Shown piece by piece: positions 1 to 11,500 of a DNA stretch of 64,000 nucleotides. The notes under the pieces were generated by a model that worked only from the letters and a program-made list of their open reading frames with translations, did not search any database and was not told the DNA's origin. The DNA lies in the NCBI RefSeq assembly GCF_050624435.1, contig NC_134530.1, positions 142,950,721 to 143,014,720 of the forward strand, given 5' to 3'. This stretch comes from Tenrec ecaudatus (Eukaryota > Chordata > Mammalia > Afrosoricida > Tenrecidae). Within the stretch, counting starts at the first letter, position 1; every line of letters begins with the position of its first letter. The translations under genes and the position numbers were made by a program.

Positions 1-95
1 AAGAAATACCACTCCCAAATGGGGTATAACCACAGGGAAGCTCCCACCGCCACCAAACACAAACAAGCGAACCACTGCTATCCACCCTACACAGG

Positions 96-227
96 CTTTC
101 CAAGGCTTTAAAGCTTCATGGGAGCAGGCAGTCTTGTCTTTCTTCCCAGGAGAGGCTGGTGGGCTTGAATCGTCGACCTTGTGGTTAGCCATCTAATGCT
201 TACCCAACATTGCCACCAGGGCTCCTC
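96..227 (-). mobile_element. AfroSINE-type tRNA-derived SINE
   Basis: Minus-strand copy. It ends with GCCACCAGGGCTCCTC, the reverse complement of the ggagccctggtggc head. Incomplete tail, diverged. Confidence 0.7.
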
Positions 228-246
228 TAACTTAAAACAACAACAA

Positions 247-420
247 CCTCACAGTCATCAAGCCCATTCTGACTCTTGGCCACTCTCTCTATAGGACAGA
301 GGAGAACTGCCCCTGTGGGTTTCTGAGACTGTAACCCGGTACAGGAGTAGAAAGCCTTGTTTCCCCCCCCATTGAGTAGCTGGTGGTATCAAATTGCTAG
401 CCGCTCATTTAACAGTCCAA
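247..420 (-). mobile_element. AfroSINE-type SINE
   Basis: Second minus-strand copy beside the first, with the reverse complement of the conserved body (TATAGGACAGAG, ACTGCCCCTGTGGGTTTCTG). Confidence 0.65.
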
Positions 421-1366
421 TGGGAAACCCAAATTCATTTGGAAATTTGTTTAGAGAAACAAACTAAAATAGACCAGAGAGACAGTTCATGGAAATGACC
501 TGACACTGAGGGAGCAGGGGAAAGAGGCCGTGTGATTCAATGGGTCTATATGAGGAATAGGGACCTTTTTCCTGCCAAGGGCCTTTGGATATTATAACAC
601 CCTTCGTGGGCCATCGTGGTGTGACACTTAACTAGCTAACTGTCCCCTAATGTAAAGGCTGTAACCGCTTCTCTCTGTGAGGTGCGATGGTAGCTGGTAT
701 TGAGGATTTTGCAAGCTTAAAAAGCCTTTAGGCCAGACCTTCCCAACTCCTGGTCTAGATGGATCCAAATCTTAGTCATTCTTGACATCTTACCTGATTA
801 ATTTAGCCTCCCGAGGCCTCAGTTTCCTCATCTATTAAATGGAAATAAAGATTTTCATCTTGATGCGTTGTGAGGTTTGAGATAATATATTCAACACACA
901 AGTACAATGAAATGGAGATATTTGAAATGTTTCATGAATAAAAAAGCAACAAGCTCTCCAACTCTGTTAGAATAACACAAAAGGATTTATTGAAAGTATA
1001 GGAATACTCAAATGGAAATAATACAGTTCCACCTGTGGAGACCAGGAACCTGGTTTCATAGAGGTTAGACTCAGATGTAACAGTACACCTTGTTTTCATT
1101 GGCTAGCTAATGTAACTTCTGATTGGCTACTTTGGGCAAATCATTAAGGAAAATGCCCAGGCAAGTTCTTTGTATACGCATCTTTCTGCAGATCTACTTT
1201 CAACCATATTCTTCCTGAGTGAGCCTGTGCGCTGAGCCAGGATGCCCTCACAAAGGGTGGCCCCCAGAGCAGTTTGGCTTTGACAGTAACCCAGAACTGT
1301 CTGTGGCTGCTGGTTGGGAGCTGGACCAGCAGAAAGCATGCAGAATCCCTGAAGGAATAGATGGCC
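421..1366. other. Mostly unassigned flank with one MIR-like stretch
   Basis: Nothing coding is supported. Around 760-915 the sequence GCCTCAGTTTCCTCATCTATTAAATGG is the core of an ancient MIR SINE. The rest, including a TTTATTGAAAG stretch near 985, is unassigned. Confidence 0.5.
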
Positions 1367-1640
1367 AGAAGAACGAACAAATCAGTCTTGGAGGAAGTAC
1401 ACCAGAATGCTCTCCAGAAGCAAGGATGACGCAGTGACTTTGTCTCTCTTACTTTGGACATGGCGTCGGGAAGGACCAAGCATTGGAGAGGGGTATCAGG
1501 TAATGTTGAGCATCCGTGAAACAATGAGAGGCCCTGAATGAAACGGACTGACACAATGGCAGCAGCCATGGGCTCGAACATACCAACGTGGTGAGGGTGG
1601 TTCAAGACCGAGCAGAGTTTCATTGTGTGATAGGCCAAGT
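1367..1640 (+). mobile_element. RTE/BovB-type LINE 3' fragment
   Basis: Matches the 3' coding region of the afrotherian RTE: GAACGAACAAATCAGTCTTGG, then TACTTTGGACATG, GAGAGGCCCTGAATGAAACG and GGACTGACACAATGGC. Contains frameshifts and stops. Confidence 0.65.
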
Positions 1641-1809
1641 CGCTAGAAAAGGGGTGTGGTAGAGTCGTCTGACTTCCTTTCACCTCAAAAAGTGGGAGGC
1701 GAATCATGATCAACATCAACAACCCAGGGCTGGTGGCTCGGAGGCAGATGTCCCACATACCTCCCCTCTGGACCTTTTACCAACTCTGACACCAGCTGTC
1801 CCTCCCACG

Positions 1810-2110
1810 GCACTTTCGGTTTCTTTTCTGTGTTCAGTCATTTGTGGCAATGGCCACACAACACTCACAGACAAACTTCATGATTACTGGGTTTATTAGA
1901 GAAATAACAGGTGACATTTATTCTGTCAGGGGTCCTCTAAACCATGCCCACTAGGCAAGCCTCTCTCTGGCCTGGGTTACAAAGCTCGTTAGCTTTCCAG
2001 TAAGGGGCTGGGTGCACCCCACTCTGCCAGTAAGCCTTGGTGCTCAGCTCTCTTGCTCTCTGGGTTGGCACACCCACTGTGGTAGTTACGTAATGGTGTC
2101 AATTTGAGGA
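1810..2110. repeat. LTR-like interspersed repeat, copy 1
   Basis: Shares ATTACTGGGTTTATTAGAGAAATAACAGG-like sequence (key part at 1882-1912) and GGCAATGGCCACACA with copies near 3660, 50990 and 55690. Family not identified. Degenerate; no coding frame. Confidence 0.4.
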
Positions 2111-2199
2111 TTTGGAGTGAAGGGGTGGAGTCTAGTCTGTCAATCAGGCCATAGCCAATGAGGTCTCTGTGTGGACATGGCTTTCTCCTGAGGATTCTG

Positions 2200-2625
2200 G
2201 GAACTCCAGTATCCCTCCTTGGAGGTGGAGACACTCTCTCTCAGCTCACTCTCTGGGAGACATTGCAGCCGACAAGACACATGGAAGTAGGCTAGTGCCC
2301 TGAGCTGGAACAGCCATGTGGAGACCCCTGCCATTGCTGAGACGGTGGAATCCACCGGCATTGGATGCACAAGACTTTCCACCACTGGCTGTGATTGTCC
2401 TATATCCAGCATCGTTGCATGTGTTTCATGAGTCTGAAGAGGAATTTATAAATTGGTATTGGGCATATGGGCTAATACTGGACTTATGGACTTCATCTGA
2501 ACTGGGCTTAGATGTTTTCTCAATATTCAACTGCTCTTGTATATAAAGCTCTTTCCTATACACACGAGTGTCTCCCTGGATTTGTTTCTCTAGTCTACCC
2601 AGAAGAACACACCCACTTATCACCA
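2200..2625 (+). repeat. Unclassified retroposon-like repeat, + copy
   Basis: Contains GCCATGTGGAGACCCCTGCC, GGGCATATGGGCTAATACTGG, TTGTATATAAAGCTCTTTCC and GGATTTGTTTCTCTAG. A minus-strand copy lies at 35645-36050 and ends in a poly(A)-like run. Family unknown to me. The open frames across it are chance. Confidence 0.5.
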
Positions 2626-2940
2626 GCTAGCTCTGTGGGTCTGGAAGCCCACATGACATGCTGCTGTGTTATTGCAGTCTCATGCAGGTTTCCTGCTTCG
2701 GCCTCCAAGGCTGCTCATAATCTTGTGCTGTTTCTGGTGTTACAGCTCTGTCTCTTGGGTCCAGCTAGACGAGCTCACCTCCCATCTCTCCTTGTTGGTC
2801 GTGTTGAGTACCCCCAGCCCCCACCACAGCCGATGAGATGGTTCATTTTTAACCTAGTAGGATGGCAAAACTGACTAGTCCCCTTGTTAGGGTTCCATAC
2901 ACCAGATTTGATGGTTCCACCTTCATAAGTGAGCCTTACT

Positions 2941-2960
2941 AGCATAGCCCCCCCCCCCCC
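2941..2960 (+). repeat. Poly-C run
   Basis: A run of C residues follows GCATAG near 2950. Simple low-complexity tract. Confidence 0.8.
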
Positions 2961-3048
2961 ATCACTGGGTGAGATTAGCAGAAACTATAGCTAGATGTGC
3001 CATATTAATTAAGCAATTCACTGCACTCAGGCACTATGAGTTCTAACT

Positions 3049-3140
3049 GATCATGGGTATATTTAAGTCTGTTGTGCATAGTGCGTCAATCCATCTCATT
3101 GAGAATTTCCATCATTTTCGCTAACCCTCTAGTCACTACT
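3049..3140 (-). mobile_element. RTE LINE fragment
   Basis: ATCATGGGTATATTTAAGTC and CCATCTCATTGAGAATTTCC parallel the RTE segment at 4507-4600, same orientation. Confidence 0.5.
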
Positions 3141-3198
3141 GTGTAATTTACCACATGAACTTGTGTTTGTTGAATAAATGCTTAATTGTTTTCTTGAA

Positions 3199-3310
3199 TC
3201 CCTTATGTAAGAGAGCCCTTCAAAAAATTAGTGAATGGAGGGGGGTGTGTAAAAAATAGTGGAATTTTTTTGTTATCTTTTAGTTCCATTTTCCATCAAT
3301 CTTTTGAAGT
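3199..3310. mobile_element. Mariner-type palindromic MITE
   Basis: TTCAAAAAATTAGTGAATGG at one end and CCATCAATCTTTTGAAG at the other form diverged inverted repeats. Same family as copies at 13206, 36855, 45955 and 62689. Confidence 0.5.
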
Positions 3311-3659
3311 TTCCAATGTATAATCTCATTCATTAACGCTTTCACATTTTATACCAGCTTTTGACCAGGAGTTGTGTCAGAAATTGTGCTCTCTAATTAG
3401 ATTATAAATACTTCCGGGCAAAGACATGGGCTTTGAGTTACCCGAAACTTCAGGATCTTTCTGGACAAATTACACAGTACTTCCATATTGTCACACAATT
3501 ATTGTGTCCTTGGAAAATGGATGAAATCAGTGGAGGGGGCACTTTTTCCATTTGGTCATTGAGCTGCTTAACAAGAAGTTCTTTATAATTGCTTTGCAAG
3601 GTTTAAAAGTCTTCTGAAAGTGAACAGTTGTGCTATTGTCACTCACTGGTATTCCCCCA

Positions 3660-4330
3660 TTTTACCTCTAAGTTCCTGTAGCTATTGCACTGACTACATA
3701 GAACTCAGAGACAATTCTCATGATTAAAGGGTTTACTGAGGAAATTAACAGGCTGTACTTCAAATGAGAAATGCTCAGGATACAGTTTTTCATCAGCGTA
3801 GGTTACCAATCTCTCAAGCCTGCTAATAAATGCCCAAAAGGACATGCCACTCTGCTGTAAGCCTCAACTGGAAGATATTCAGCTCAAATTCCATGAGCAA
3901 ACCCAGCTCTTTGAATCAAGTGCCCAGAGACGCCCCACTCCAATAAGCCTCAGCCTGAAGGCACTCAACTTCACTTCCATGGGCCAGCAAGCCCAGCTTC
4001 CCCGATTAAGTATCCAGAGGCGCCCCACTCCACAAACCAGCCTCCTGCTTGAAAGCACTCAGCTTCACTTGCTCTGTGCACCAGGAAGTTCACCACTTCT
4101 GGTTCTGGCTTCTGGTTCTGCTGCAGCTCCTCCGATGTCATAGTTATCTTCTGGATCCAGGAAGTTCATTACACAGGATCTCAGGTTCAGAGGACACATT
4201 CCACTCCTGGTTCTTGCTGGTAATGAAATCCTTTCTCCTACCTCTCAGAGGACTAATTTTATCTGCTGCAGGATGACATTCCAGGGATGTTTACAATTAC
4301 AGGGGAATCTTATCAGTATCCTCCCCCCAC
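3660..4330. repeat. LTR-like interspersed repeat, copy 2
   Basis: TTGCACTGACTACATAGAAC followed by TCATGATTAAAGGGTTTACT matches copy 1. An internal unit of roughly 120 bases repeats: 'CCAGAGACGCCCCACTCCA' near 3925 and 'CCAGAGGCGCCCCACTCCA' near 4013. Probably a solo LTR or similar retroelement part, with no genes. Family not identified. Confidence 0.4.
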
Positions 4331-4429
4331 TTTCTTATGAGAGCCACGCAGGAAAGGGTCCTTTGGTAGGAATTAGAGGATTTGGCTAGAAGAGCCACAG
4401 TAAAAAAGTCCCTGCCTTTCCAACAGTCC

Positions 4430-5240
4430 CCTGCTCCTTATGTATGCTGTTGTTAGTTGTCATTGAGTTGGCTCCTTTTGCATGACAGAATGGAACATTC
4501 CACCTTCATGATCACTGGTATATTTATGTCTGCTGTTGCGCCTAGTGTGTCCATCCATCTCACTGAGAATTTCCCTCATTTTTGCTGACTCTCTACCAAA
4601 CATGGCATTTTTGCCTTTCAAAACTTTAAAGAGGACCTTTGCCTAGGATTTCTTGAGCGCTGCTTCAGTGAACTTTGGTGGTTCATCCACAGTGCATGAG
4701 ATCCTTGACATCGATTTCCCCCCTTCATTTATCATGGGGTCGTGTAGTGGAGTTGTGAGGATTTTGTTTTCCTCATGTTCAGGTGTCATCCATAAGGAAG
4801 GCGACTGTCTTTCACTTTTCATCAAATACTTCGTCTTCTGTATTCTCAGCAAGTCAAGTTCTGTCAACTGCCTGTCACAGCCGTTTGAGTTTTCCTCCAA
4901 TCCTGAGGACACATTCTCCACATAGTACAGTTTCTTGGATTATTTGCTCATTATGCAGACTGAATAAGGTGCAATGATACGACCCTGTCGCACAGCTTTA
5001 TTTTTTCCAATTTAAACCTCTGCAGTAACCCCTTGCTCTGTTACAGCGTCTGCTTCCGGGTCCCTGAGGGAGGAGTACAATTCAATGTTGTGGACTTCCT
5101 CATTCTTTACAATGACGGCCACACTTTGCTTTGGTTCACACAATCAAAGACCTTTATGTAGCTGATAAACCGGAGGTTTATCATCTTTCTGGTATCCTCT
5201 GCCATCCATCTTGGATAAAGTCAGAATGTCATATAGGTCA
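4430..5240 (-). mobile_element. RTE/BovB-type LINE, reverse transcriptase remnant
   Basis: Read on the minus strand, it gives TYIKVFDCVN-like, and further on a decayed GVRQG stretch, as in RTE reverse transcriptases. Multiple stops and frameshifts. It ends just before the CpG island. Confidence 0.6.
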
Positions 5241-5386
5241 AGTTAACGAACACCACTCGAAAGCCCACGCGAGACGTCAGCGACAGCGGCCTTCCGCTAG
5301 GGGGCACCCGACAGCCCCTCGAGCTTCCACTCGCACTGCGCAGCCTCCCTCCAGAAGTGGGAGGGAATCCTCGCCTGGGCGCGTGG

Positions 5387-5394
5387 TGACGTCA
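5387..5394 (+). promoter_or_regulatory. Palindromic CRE (TGACGTCA)
   Basis: Exact 8-base full CRE for CREB/ATF proteins, about 130 bases upstream of the start codon inside the CpG island. A second GACGTCA-like site lies near 5274. Position and exact match make it a plausible functional site; occupancy is inferred. Confidence 0.6.
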
Positions 5395-5415
5395 GGAGGG
5401 CGCGGCCCGTGGGGT

Positions 5416-5450
5416 GGGCGGGGCCTTCACCCCCAGCCAGGGGCGGGGCC
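5416..5450 (+). promoter_or_regulatory. Two GC boxes (Sp1/KLF)
   Basis: GGGCGGGG at 5416-5423 and GGGCGGGGCC at 5441-5450 are two close matches to Sp1/KLF sites, 75-110 bases upstream of the ATG. They fit a TATA-less CpG-island promoter. Confidence 0.6.
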
Positions 5451-5521
5451 ACCGCGGGCGCCTTTTCCCGGCCAAAGTAGGTTGCGAGTGGGAGGTGGCG
5501 GCTGTGCCCGGCAGTGCTTGG

Positions 5522-5530
5522 AAGATGGCG
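5522..5530 (+). promoter_or_regulatory. YY1-like motif overlapping the start codon; strong Kozak
   Basis: AAGATGGCG overlaps the ATG at 5525. It matches the core of the YY1 element often found just downstream of mammalian transcription starts. The same bases give A at -3 and G at +4, the best Kozak context, which supports this start. Confidence 0.5.
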
Positions 5531-5573
5531 CCGCCGGTGACGGAACGGGGGCTGAAGAGCGTCGTGTGGCAGA
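5525..5573 (+). CDS. STXBP3: STXBP3 coding exon 1
   Basis: Encodes residues 1-16 ([16 protein letters not shown]) and the first base of Lys17. Donor A|GTGAGT is strong. Its N-terminal residues begin domain 1, which in SM proteins contacts the syntaxin N-peptide and Habc region. Human has Ala, as I recall, where this copy has Thr6. Confidence 0.97.
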
Positions 5574-8500
5574 GTGAGTGCCGTGGGGTTGGGGCCCAGA
5601 GAGGGGACGCCCAGAAGCCGCCGCGCCGGGCCTTGCCGCCTGCCCTGGCCCTGCAGGCTCTGGAGGAGTCGCGGGGACACTTGTTGCTTGGGACCCGCGC
5701 GCCTCTGAGCATTTCTTCCTGCTTTCCTTCCCAGCCAGGCTTGCTAGCCCCTGAGGTGGGCGAGGTGCGGAAGGACGCGGCCTTCTCCCCGGGGTCGGGC
5801 CCCCACTGCTCTCGGTCGGGCCCCTGCTGGGGTGCGCTGGCTGCGCCTCGGCATGGCCCGCAGCCCCGCCTGTGAGCCGCCCCCGGCCTGGTGCCCTTGG
5901 CCGCGCTCCCCACCCTCCTCGGCGGCCGAGGAGCAACTTCGCAGGGCGCCCCACCCTGCCCCGCCAGTCGGTGATGGCTCTCCCCCGCAGACAATCCGGG
6001 CGCTGTGTCTGCATCGCGCCCTCTGCCACCCCACCCCACCCCAGCCTCAGCTCGGTTTTCCAGAGGCTGCTTGTTCTGCTGCTTCGTGTTGGTGTCCACG
6101 CGAGTTTTACAGCCATTGTTTTCCGCATCTGGGAATCTCTCGCTTTTTTTTTTTTAAACAAACCTCACGGTGAAACAGACCCATCTTCCACGCTTGCTGG
6201 GAAAACCCACTTCCTAAAGCGTTCTTGAGAAAGGACCACTGGCATGGCATGGCCAAGGTTGCATCTCGTCTGGACAGCTCTCGGCGTGGGCGGGGCAAAG
6301 CTGCACCTTCCGGTCGCCCTTTGCGCTCTGGGGGCTGCACTGCTTATTGGTTACTGTTTCTGCCCTCTCATCCATGGGTTTCGGCAAAGGTCGCGCCAAA
6401 CCGCGGTCTGGCAGGTTAGCAAAGGAATGAAACCTCCAAACAGGAAGAGCAGTCATTGTTAGGCTTTGCTGGCCTCCCAGTAATTACGGGCTCCTGCGAG
6501 AGGCCAGTCTTCACTAATTAGTATTTTTGACTCCCGGCCTGTTGAGTGTAGAACAGAGCTGAGCGGGTTAACAAAAGGCTAGGGGTTACACAATTCCCAA
6601 TGGCACAACGCATATCATCCTGGTGAGTTGTTGTTGTGGCTCCCACCCTGCAATTCTGTGGGCGACAGAACGAACTCGGCCTCTTCCTCACAATTGTTCT
6701 CTCCGAGCGCGTTGTTGCGGCCAGTGTGTCATTCCCTCTCTTTGACAGTCGACATTGCCAAGCCCCATACCTTTATCTAGGTTCTCTGATCGCACGTCCA
6801 CGTTCAAGGTACATTTGGACCAAGTCTCCCCGCCCTCACTTCTAAGAAGCACCCCTGCTGTACTTCCCTCAAGACAGACTTGATTGATTGGGTTAGCTGC
6901 CTGTGATACTTTTCATTTTTCTTCGACAACACCATAATTCAAATGCATCAGTTCTCTGCTCCTCCTCACTCATTGGCCAGCTGTCACATGCATATGAGGT
7001 GATTATTGACAATAACCTGGCATGAGTCACTTAAGTAGGAAGAGGGAAGCTGATATTCCTCGGACATTTATTCTTGGCCAGGCACTGCTGTTGTGTTCTT
7101 GACACTTGAGTTACATTTATGAAAAACAATTGCACGAGAATTAATATCCTTACCCCCCACCAAAATCTTCAAGCTAATACAGATATTAGCATGGCAGAGT
7201 TCTTAATAGCCAAGAAGTGGAAAATCCCCAAATGCCCATCGACTCATGAATGGGTAAATAAAATGTGGTATGGAATATTATTTGGCAATGGAATATTATT
7301 TGGCAATAAAAATAAATCAAGTGCTGATACATGTAACAACACCAATGAACCTTGGAAACATGATGCTACATGAAGAAGCCAGTCACAGGCTGCTGTATAG
7401 AAGCAGAAAATAGAATCCAAATTGTGCAGGTCTGGGAAAGATTAGGAGAAGGGAGAAGTGGAGGTTGATGCCTGAGAGGAACAGGGCTTCTTTTGGGGGT
7501 GATGAAAATGTTCACAAATTGGTTGTGGCCATGATTGCACAACGTGAATATATGAAATGCCTCTGAATTAAACTGTTTAAAGATTGAATTGTATGAAACG
7601 TGAATTGTATCTCAACAAAGCCATGTGGGGAAATGTACAGTTATGAAACAGAATTCTTTCTGGCTGCAGAGTTAATGCGTGACCTGTGTGCTCCTTTTCC
7701 ATAATGTGTGACCTGTCCGGGCCTTGCATTGTGCCTTCCCTCCTGTTCTCTCGTGGCAGTCCATCCAGTAGGGTAGCTTTCCTACCACTGTTAGTGCTGG
7801 TCCTCTGTCTGAAGACCTGCAGGAATCCCTAGTTACTTAAGGTAATTTCAAGCACTCTAACTCCTCAGTGCCATCGAGTCAGTGCTGACTCATAGCAACC
7901 TCCTGTGGGTTTCCAAGACTGTAACTATTAATGGAAGTAGAAAGCCCAACCTTTCTCCTGAGGTTCTCTGGTGGTTTTGAACTGCCGACCATGCAGATCA
8001 CAACCCAAAGCTTAACCGCTACACCACCAGGGCTCCTCTGTCTGCTTTTAAAAGCCAAAGAACCTGCCTCTGAAAGGTCACAGGTTTAAACCCTCCACAG
8101 CTCCTTGAGGGAAAAGACCTGGCCTTTCCTCCTCTGTAGGTGACAGCCTAGGAAACCCTGTGGGGCTGAGTTGGGAGTCGCCTGATGGCAGTGGGTTCCA
8201 TGGTTGGTTGCTAATAGGGTCACTGTGACTCAGAATCAACTCAATAGCTTACTTCAGGCCTCTCGCTGTTCTAAACACTTTCCTTCGGTGTAATCCTGAT
8301 TTTCTGTCTAGTCTAAACTGTATATTCCCCTCCAAATCTTCCAGCCTCACATACTGATGCTGTTGTGTCCTCTGTCTTGAATACTCCCCACCCCCCACCC
8401 CACGCCCGTTCACATTTTAGGCAGCCAAGCCTCAGCTCTGACAGGGCTGCCACTGCCATGGTGGCTTCTCGTTTGAACACGACTTCTTGTGTTTCTGTAA

Positions 8501-11500
8501 AACATTTGGCTCATCCTTCTCACTCGGCACTTCTCACTGCTACTTAATGTGAGCCTCATGGTCAGCTTCCTGAAGGTAGGCCGACTGCCTTGTAACGCTG
8601 TAAATTGATAATAAGCCCTAGTAGAATGCCTTGGGTACCAATTCTTGTTAAAAATGACTACTCCATCCACCCCCACTTTTACTACCCAGAGCCCCCCACA
8701 CTTTAAAAAATGATTACTGAATTCCAAGGGAATATAGCGGGAGAAGGCAAAGGAGTTCCCAGCCCTCTTGAAAACACGTACGCAAAGGCTGAGTGTGGTT
8801 ATTTCAGTTTATGACACATGGAGAAAAATGGCTCTGGTTAGGGGGATCAGGAAAGTCACTCTGAGTAGGTGACATTTGACTTGTCAACTAAAGTAGGGGA
8901 AGTAATCAGTCTTTAGAGGCTGCCTGAACCCCCTGAGCAAAGCAAAACCAAAAAACCCTAATTATTTTGAATGTGAAGGGCTATTCGTCTACTTGAAATC
9001 AGTGGTTTCTACTACTTGAAATTGTTCATTTGGCAATATTTTGCTACCAAGGGAATGATATCACTGATAAAGTATTATAATAAACATTTAATAAAGCTTA
9101 TTTATAAAAATAGACACATGAAGCATAATAGTAATTAAACCAGGCATGTATTGGCAATGAGGGTTTTTATGTTTTTCCCCATGTTCATACTATTCCAAGC
9201 CCAAACCAAACTCACTGCCATTGAGTCAGTGTTGACACCAGAACAGGGTATCACTGTGTCTGTGAGTCTCTGAGACTTTAAAAATCTTTTCAGGAATAGA
9301 AAGCTTCAACCGTCTCCTGGGGAGCAGGGGGGTGATTTAGAACTGCTGACCTTGTGGTTACTTCAGTGCATAGACCACTATTCCCACCAGAGCTGTTCTC
9401 GACAGTTTGTTTTATCTTTAACCGGTTGTTTAATGGCTGTAACTCACATCTTGATTTTTGTGAGGGAAACTTAAAGAAAGTGAACCCTAGGAAGTTTTAA
9501 ATGCTTTCAAGTCGGAATAATCAGCATGTGTCTATTTAAGCTACCTCTTTATCTATTGAATGGTAAGCTTTGTCCCCCTTTCATCCTTCCTTTCAGCCCT
9601 TATCCAGATGCAGCTGTAACTTTTTTGTTGTCATTCTATGACTCTTTCTTAATAACACTCAACATTGACTAAGCATTTTCTATAGTCCTTTAGAATCTTT
9701 GTAAACTCCCCGTTTTAATAGCATTTTAAATTCCGTGATGTAAAGGTTATCGAAGAATAATTCCTTTTATTTGAGTACAGTGACGGTTATTTCAAGGAGT
9801 CAGCAACAGCCACAAAACCCACTGCTGTCAATATTCTCACTCACCGCCATCTCATAGAGCAGAGCAGAACTGCCCCATAGGGTTTCCGAGGTTGGATGTC
9901 TTTGCAGACATACGGTGGGTTCCAGCCATTGACCCCTACACAGCTGAGTGCTTATCTACTACGCCACTGTGCGGGGCGGGGCTGGGGGCTGGTGCATAAA
10001 ACTATTATAAAGTGGGCTGGACTCTGATCATGACAGGTTCTGAATGCTGTGGTCCAAAGTTGAGACATTCTCTAGGCAGTAGGGACCATTAAAGATGAAA
10101 GATTTTCTCCCCTCCTGGAATTGCAGAGACGAACACTTTTGATACTATTAAACAATGCTGAAAAGGAAGTCATTTTCTTGTTCCTACTCTAAAGGGAAGT
10201 GATTCTGAAAATTCCCCCTTGGAGTGTAATGTAGCATAAAGTTGAAGTGTACAGCTAGGTGAAATTTCTACCATGTAACCACCAGCCCGCTCCCAGAGGA
10301 ATCTCTGTTCCGACTTACATCACAATCAAATTGTTTTGTGTTGGTGGCTTTTTCCCTTCATACCCTTGTTTTTAATTTTTAAACAGTTTTATTGGCACTT
10401 CATCCACATGTCATACAATTCAATGGTTCAATCATATCGAGAAGAGTTAACTTTATTCTTTTAGCTGTGTATTTTTTTTAAATCATCTTATTGGGGGCTT
10501 GTACAGCTCTTATCATAATCCATCCATCCATCCATTGTGTCAAGCACATTTGTACAGGTGTTGCCATCATCATTCTCAAAACATTTTCTTTCTACTTGAA
10601 CCCTTGGTATCAGCTCCTCATTTTCCCCTCCCTCCCTCACCCCCTCACTAACCCTTGATAATTTATAAATTATAAATAATTATTTTGTCTGATATCTCCC
10701 TTCACCCACTTTTCTGTTGTCCTTCCCCCAGAGAAGGGGTTATATGTAGATCTCTGTAATCGGTTCCTCCTTTCTACCCCATTTTCCCTCCACCCTCCCG
10801 GTATCACCACTCTCACCACTGGTCCTGAGGGGGCTCATCTGTCCTGGATTCCCTGTGTTTCCAGTTCTTATCTGTACCAGTGTACATCCTCTGGTCTAGC
10901 CAGATTTATAAGGAGAATTGGGATCGTGATAGAATTGGAATCATGATATTGGAGGGGAGGAAGCATTTAGGAACTAGAGGAAAGTTATATGTTTCATCAT
11001 TGCTACACTGAACCCTGACTGGCTTGTCTCCATCCTGCGACCCTTTTGTAAGTAGATGTCCAGTTGCCTACAGATGGGCTTTGGGTCCCCACTCCGCACT
11101 CCCCCTCATTCAAAATGATATGATTTTTTGTTCTTTGATGCCTGATACCTGATCCCTTCAACACCTCATGATCACACAGGCTGGTGTGCTTCTTCCATGT
11201 GGACTTTGTTGCTTCTGAGCTAGATGGCCACTTGTTTACCTTCAAGTCTTTAAGACCCTAGGCACCATCAGCTTTCTTCACCACGTTTGCTTATGCACCA
11301 CTTTGTCTTCAGCAATCTTGTCGGGAAGGTGAGCATCATGGAATGAAAGTTTAAGAGAACAAAGTATTCTTGCATTGAGGGAGTACTTGAATGGAAACCC
11401 ACTGTCCATCTGATACCTTAATACTAAGCCTATAAATATATGCACATGGATCTATTTCCCCATCCTTATATATAAATATATTTACATATGTACATGCCTT

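Larger units (their letters stand above)
5260..6060 (+). promoter_or_regulatory. STXBP3: CpG-island promoter of STXBP3
   Basis: This stretch is strongly GC-rich and dense in CpG, in sharp contrast to the AT-rich flanks. It surrounds the start codon and the first part of intron 1. No TATA box is visible in the expected place. It carries a palindromic CRE, two GC boxes and a YY1-like motif, the usual make-up of a housekeeping promoter with dispersed start sites. The transcription start cannot be fixed from sequence; it probably lies between about 5430 and 5520. The island is almost free of transposons, as expected for a constrained promoter. Confidence 0.85.

Noticed and set aside
1144-1758. 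204-codon minus-strand open frame
   Set aside because: It overlaps an RTE fragment whose own coding strand is the plus strand. The predicted protein has no recognisable motif.
5392-6161. Long minus-strand and overlapping open frames (up to 244 codons) across exon 1
   Set aside because: High GC makes stop codons rare. The frames are low in complexity, overlap each other and the real exon, and show no family features.
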